DNA of 64,000 nt. It comes from Rhodosporidiobolus odoratus. Taxonomy: Eukaryota > Basidiomycota > Microbotryomycetes > Sporidiobolales > Sporidiobolaceae. The position numbers and the translations under genes were made by a program. The stretch lies in the NCBI GenBank assembly GCA_034387635.1, contig JAOANU010000034.1, positions 21,669 to 85,668 on the forward strand, written 5' to 3'. Positions 57,940-64,000 of this stretch are shown here, piece after piece; the stretch's first letter is position 1; each line of letters begins with the position of its first letter. The notes beneath the pieces were generated by a model. That model searched no databases. It saw only the letters and a list, made by a program, of their open reading frames with translations, and was not told the DNA's origin.

Positions 57940-59313
57940 GTCGGCAGTCTCGAGAGGGAGGCTGGCACAAGAAAAGAGCGGCGACGACGTCAGGCGAGAG
58001 GGAGGAGGGCTACGACCGGCGTAGCGTAGGGGGAGGGGACCAAAGAGTGACGAGGTTAGTGTCAGAGTGGAGAGGGAGGGGCGAGACGAGAGGGATGTGT
58101 GTGCGGGTGGGCGTGCGAGGTTGGGCTGCGAACGGGGTCGGGGTGAGGAAAAACGAGAGTGGCTCGCAAGAATGGAAGCTCGAGGTGTAGCAAGTGCAGA
58201 CGGAGCAGGCGGGATTTGAGAGCCTCTCGAGCAAGGTAGAGGTTGCGTCGAGCAAATAGGTTGAGAGCAAGTTCGGAACTGGAGGAGCTGTGGGGAATCG
58301 GCAAGGGCGATAGTCCAAGTCGAGGCTGGCCCGGAGTGGGCCCTGCCGTGCGTAGTAGGTGTGGTAGGGAGATGCGGAGTTGGAGCAAGGGATGAGACCG
58401 GGTGAGATGTTCGAAACGGGAAGGATTCAAGTCCACTCGGAGGCGGCGAGTCGAGAATGAGATGGCGGGACAGTGAGACTGGGAGCAGTACCAACCCCGG
58501 ACAAGTCGATTGTACGCAGTCAAGCTCCCCCGTATGTCATTGTTGCGCTGATCAGATAGTTTGTTATTGACGGGCGGTGATGAGTTAGCAAGGAGACGAG
58601 GTGTCTTGCGTCGCCCGTTGCATTGACGGTGAGGATGTCAGTAGCTCAGCATGTGTGAACATAGCCATGACCAGTCGTGTCCAGTCAGTTTATAAGCAGC
58701 CACAGGATCAATTTGGACGGAATCAAGAGCGAATGTAATCAAGCGAAAGAGGTTGACGCCGTCTTACTCGCTGGGCTTGCTTGGCTGGGTTACTAGGGAC
58801 ATTCACGTCGTCGCATCCAAGCACACAGCATAGTCGCACACCGCTCAAACCGCCCGCCGACATCAACTCGACCAACCGCGACTTGCGATCAACCACTCAG
58901 TTCCACTGGGCAACGATACACGCGGACGTACAGGACAGGCGTGTGAGGCATCTTACTTACACCATACCGCGTGCGGCCCGGGGTGCCCAACTTGCAAGAC
59001 TGGGAGAGCGAGGTAGAACCGTCGGCGGACGAGACGACACCGAGGGCACGCGAGAACAAGCGATGCAGCCCCGTGCGCCGTGCAGGACGCCGAGAGACGA
59101 ACGGATCTCGTGAATACTGCTCACGGCAGCAATCCAGTGTTGAGCAGAGGACTCTTCGCTGAACTCGATTCCTGCTGCCCCGCCCTTTTCCCACAGCAGT
59201 TCAAGCCTGCTTCCCTCCTAGCTTAGTCTAGCTTCGTATCGGCGCACTACAAGTCACTGTCCTTCAGGAGAAACCCTTGCTGCCGGGACAGGCAGACGGA
59301 GACACGGCCGGCC
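57940..59313. other. Intergenic region between GH5 and RPB7 genes (divergent promoters)
   Basis: About 1.4 kb with no supported gene. Open frames near 58010-58500 on the minus strand continue upstream of the GH5 start but lack motifs and probably represent its 5' UTR/promoter. TATA-like TTTATAAGC occurs at about 58688. Confidence 0.5.
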
Positions 59314-60599
59314 ATGTTTTTCTACGTGCGTCCGCTTACCCTCTTCCTCCGGACCTTGGTACACCGGCACGCCTTCGACCACCCTCGTTGTCGAACCGAG
59401 ACAGCTGACACACTGTCACTTTTGCACCTTGCCCCTGCCATCCCTGCACTTCCGCCCCGCCCCCTTTACCGGCTGCAGAAACAACTCACTCAAGACCTAA
59501 TCATGCACCCTTCCTACTTTTCCTCGTCCCTGTCGGGTCACCTCTCCCTCGAACTCCGTCGCCAAGTCGAAGGTTCGTGTTCCGGCAAGTTGGGCTACAT
59601 CATCGCCGTCATTCAAGAGGAAATGGACGGGTCGGCAACGTTCCATCGAGGGCGGATCATGGAAGATGGTCAGGCCGTGTTTAGCATCCGGTATCGGGCG
59701 ATTGTGTACAGACCTTTCAGGGGAGAGGTAGTGGATGGAGTGGTCGGGAGCGTGAACAAGGTTGGCCTCTTTCCCTGTTTCCTTTCCATCGATCGGCTCT
59801 CGGCTCTCTCGTTCCTTTCCTTCCTCCCCGCTCAAGATCGCTGTTCAATTCGCCGTGACCAATTCGCCTCGCGTGCAGATGGGAATCTTCGTCGACGTTG
59901 GTCCCGTTCAATGCTTCATCTCAACCCATGTATGTCTCCCCGTATCCATCCCTTCGCACTCGGGACATCACACGCTGACACAGCCACACACACTGCCCCG
60001 ATGTCGACCGTCTAGCTTGTCCCGCCCGACTTTGCCTTTGACCCGAACTCGAACCCGCCTTGTTTTGCGAGTACGGAGGATACGGTGCGATTTCGTTTCC
60101 TCCTTGGCCTGTCAATTGCTTCTCAGCATACCCTGCCTGTCCTTCCGCGCTCATCTCTGCTGACTCGATATGCCGCCTTCATTCCGCCCTCTCTGCCCAC
60201 TTTCCCTCCCCTGCCCTTCGCCTTCCTTTCGATCTCATGCTCCCACCACTCGCCCCTCATTCCGACCTGCTTCGGCTTGCTCCGCGTCGCAGCTCACGAT
60301 TCAGAAGGGGACCAAGATCCGCCTAAAAATCGTTGGAACGAGGGTGGACGCGACCGAGATTGTGCGTTAACCCTCCCCTCCCCTCCCCCCGTTCCCCTTC
60401 TCCCGACTTCACGTTGCCTGGCTCGTCCTTGCCCGCATTGGTACTGATGGCTTCGACATGGGATGCTGCAGTTCGCAATCGGCACGATCAAGGAGGATTA
60501 CCTCGGTCCGCTGGGTGCGTTTCCTTCAGTCTCTCGCTTTCGCTCTTGCTACTGACAGACTCGTCGTTCTCGCTGCACACACAGGTTAACTCTGCACGT
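59314..60599 (+). CDS. RPB7: RNA polymerase II subunit RPB7
   Basis: Forms the stalk of Pol II with Rpb4 and binds nascent RNA. Seven exons, all in phase: 59314-59325 (MFFY), 59479-59760, 59879-59929, 60016-60084, 60293-60361, 60472-60514 and 60595-60599, giving 176 residues, close to the 171 of yeast. It reads DLIMHPSYFSSSLSGHLS, LGYIIAVIQEEMDG, GRIMEDGQAVFSIRYRAIVY, PFRGEVVDGVVGSVNK, MGIFVDVGPVQCFISTH, FDPNSNPPCFAS, TIQKGTKIRLKIVGTRVD and AIGTIKEDYLGPLG. This covers the Rpb7 N-terminal domain and the S1/OB-fold. The last exon contributes only five coding bases, GT-TAA. Confidence 0.95.
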
Positions 60600-61364
60600 G
60601 CTTACTTGCCGAGGTCTCTCTTTCTCATGCCGTGTTGTACTCCTCCTTCCTTTCCTTTCTCTCCCCCAAAAGAATACAAAGTCGCATTGTAGCCCTCTTG
60701 AAAGCTACGGATACCCGATACCCCCTGCAAAGTGGTAGCTTAGTTCTGCCCTCTGAAGAAGTGTTTGCGATGAGAGAGAGAGAGAGAGAGAGATGCCGGA
60801 GATAAACTGGAGGGAAGAGGAAGAAAAACGAAGCTCGAGCTTGTCCGGCGGAGAAATCCCAAGTGGGGAGATCCTCACACAACTCGCTTGCACCCCATCG
60901 CTAGCTTGCACGAGATAGAGCACACGCAGCCTATACTCTACACCAGCTATCACCACCCGACTCTCTCCCCGCCGACTAGAGTGAGCTCTCTCCCATCTCC
61001 CATTCCTCAATTCGATCAACACCTCGCGCCTACTCCGGCTTGAACATGAGCGCCGTAGCGCTCAGCGCAGCACTACAATCAGCCGGCATGGGGTAGCGTA
61101 CGAGCCTAGCGGCACCGGAAGGAGTCAACGCAGGTCGAGGCGCGGTCCAGTTACTCGACGGGTGGTGTCGAGGATGCAAGGCAAGACCAGGAAGCGCCGG
61201 AGCGAGGATCGGGATGGTCTGCACGGCGTATCGTAGCACCTCAGGGACCTCATGGAATGCACTGACTGACCTACCGCCGTTGTTTCTTCCCTTCTTCCCC
61301 TCCTTTCCCTCGGAATCTCGTGCGGCGCCTCCTTCTGCTTCTTCCGCGCAGATAAAAGTACTAC
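60600..61364. other. Intergenic region between RPB7 and HMT1
   Basis: No supported gene. A (GA)n tract lies at about 60773-60792. A 69-codon minus-strand frame (61030-61239) has no recognised motif and overlaps the likely HMT1 promoter. Confidence 0.5.
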
Positions 61365-63723
<2,359 letters not shown>

Positions 63724-64000
63724 TTCTACGCGTCTCTCTATCTCTCCTACGCGCTTCCCGCTCATGTTGTAACACAATCTTATTCCCGTTCTCGTCTCTT
63801 CTGCCTTGCAAGGTCATGGCAAGCTATGTTGGCGGTGCCGGCCAAGTGCTAGTCAACTCAGGACGGAACACTTTGTCTCCCAAGTTATCACATTCCCCGC
63901 TAATCATGTCACAGCATCGCACAGCTCGTTGCCCTCTTCCCAAGCATTTCCGCTGAGTTCCGCCGTAACTACTGCGCCGAGCGTCGCGCAATACTCTGAC
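63724..64000. other. Downstream flank of HMT1
   Basis: Nothing recognised in the last 277 bases; probably 3' UTR and intergenic DNA. Confidence 0.4.

Noticed and set aside
61030..61239. 69-codon minus-strand frame upstream of HMT1
   Set aside because: No family motif, no clear splice partners, lies in the promoter region.

Overview
The window looks like nuclear DNA of a basidiomycete yeast, most likely Pucciniomycotina/Microbotryomycetes (a Rhodotorula/Rhodosporidium-type genome). The reasons are GC-rich, tightly packed, intron-dense genes with mostly short introns (GTGCGT/GTACGT/GTGAGT donors, CTGAC-like branch points, CAG acceptors) and protein families typical of a fungal nuclear genome. 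No bacterial operons or CRISPR arrays are seen.

Layout: (1) 1-1473, 3' part of the NAD(P)H-hydrate dehydratase gene. (2) 1676-2138, a truncated copy of the 5' end of an F-box-like gene whose full copy lies inverted at 19.85-21.36 kb. (3) 2245-12290, a 10-kb tandem array of 4.27 copies of a 2.35-kb non-coding unit. (4) 13194-19607, a VPS10/sortilin-type sorting receptor. (5) 19848-22879, two divergent F-box-like/LRR-like genes, the second broken by an in-frame TAG. (6) 23-29.4 kb: CmcJ-like oxygenase (-), fructosamine kinase (+), a small membrane protein (-), cytidine deaminase (-), CKS1 (-). (7) 29.5-39 kb, all +: NBP35, the dynamin DNM1, and a Ser/Thr-rich single-pass membrane protein. (8) 40.2-43.3 kb: HSD10-like SDR (-) and an unresolved hypothetical gene (+). 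(9) 44009-47408: a complete 3400-bp Tc1/mariner-type DNA transposon with apparently identical 247-bp terminal inverted repeats, a TA target duplication, a three-exon DDE transposase and a second, convergent, intron-rich gene of unknown function. (10) 47.4-48.4 kb: a degenerate F-box-like gene. (11) 49.4-52.6 kb: SDH1. (12) 52.6-54.5 kb: a gene-free island ending in an intron-containing elongator tRNA-Met. (13) 55.0-57.9 kb: secreted GH5 glycosidase (-). (14) 59.3-63.7 kb: RPB7 and the arginine methyltransferase HMT1/PRMT1.

Most genes are conserved housekeeping functions (Fe-S assembly, mitochondrial fission, succinate oxidation, Pol II, cell cycle, vacuolar sorting) and do not form a functional cluster. 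The novelty lies in the accessory DNA: the two-gene transposon with long TIRs, the 2.35-kb macrosatellite bounded on one side by a broken F-box copy, and a hairpin-rich repeat family in unusually long (~400 nt) introns of two unrelated genes.
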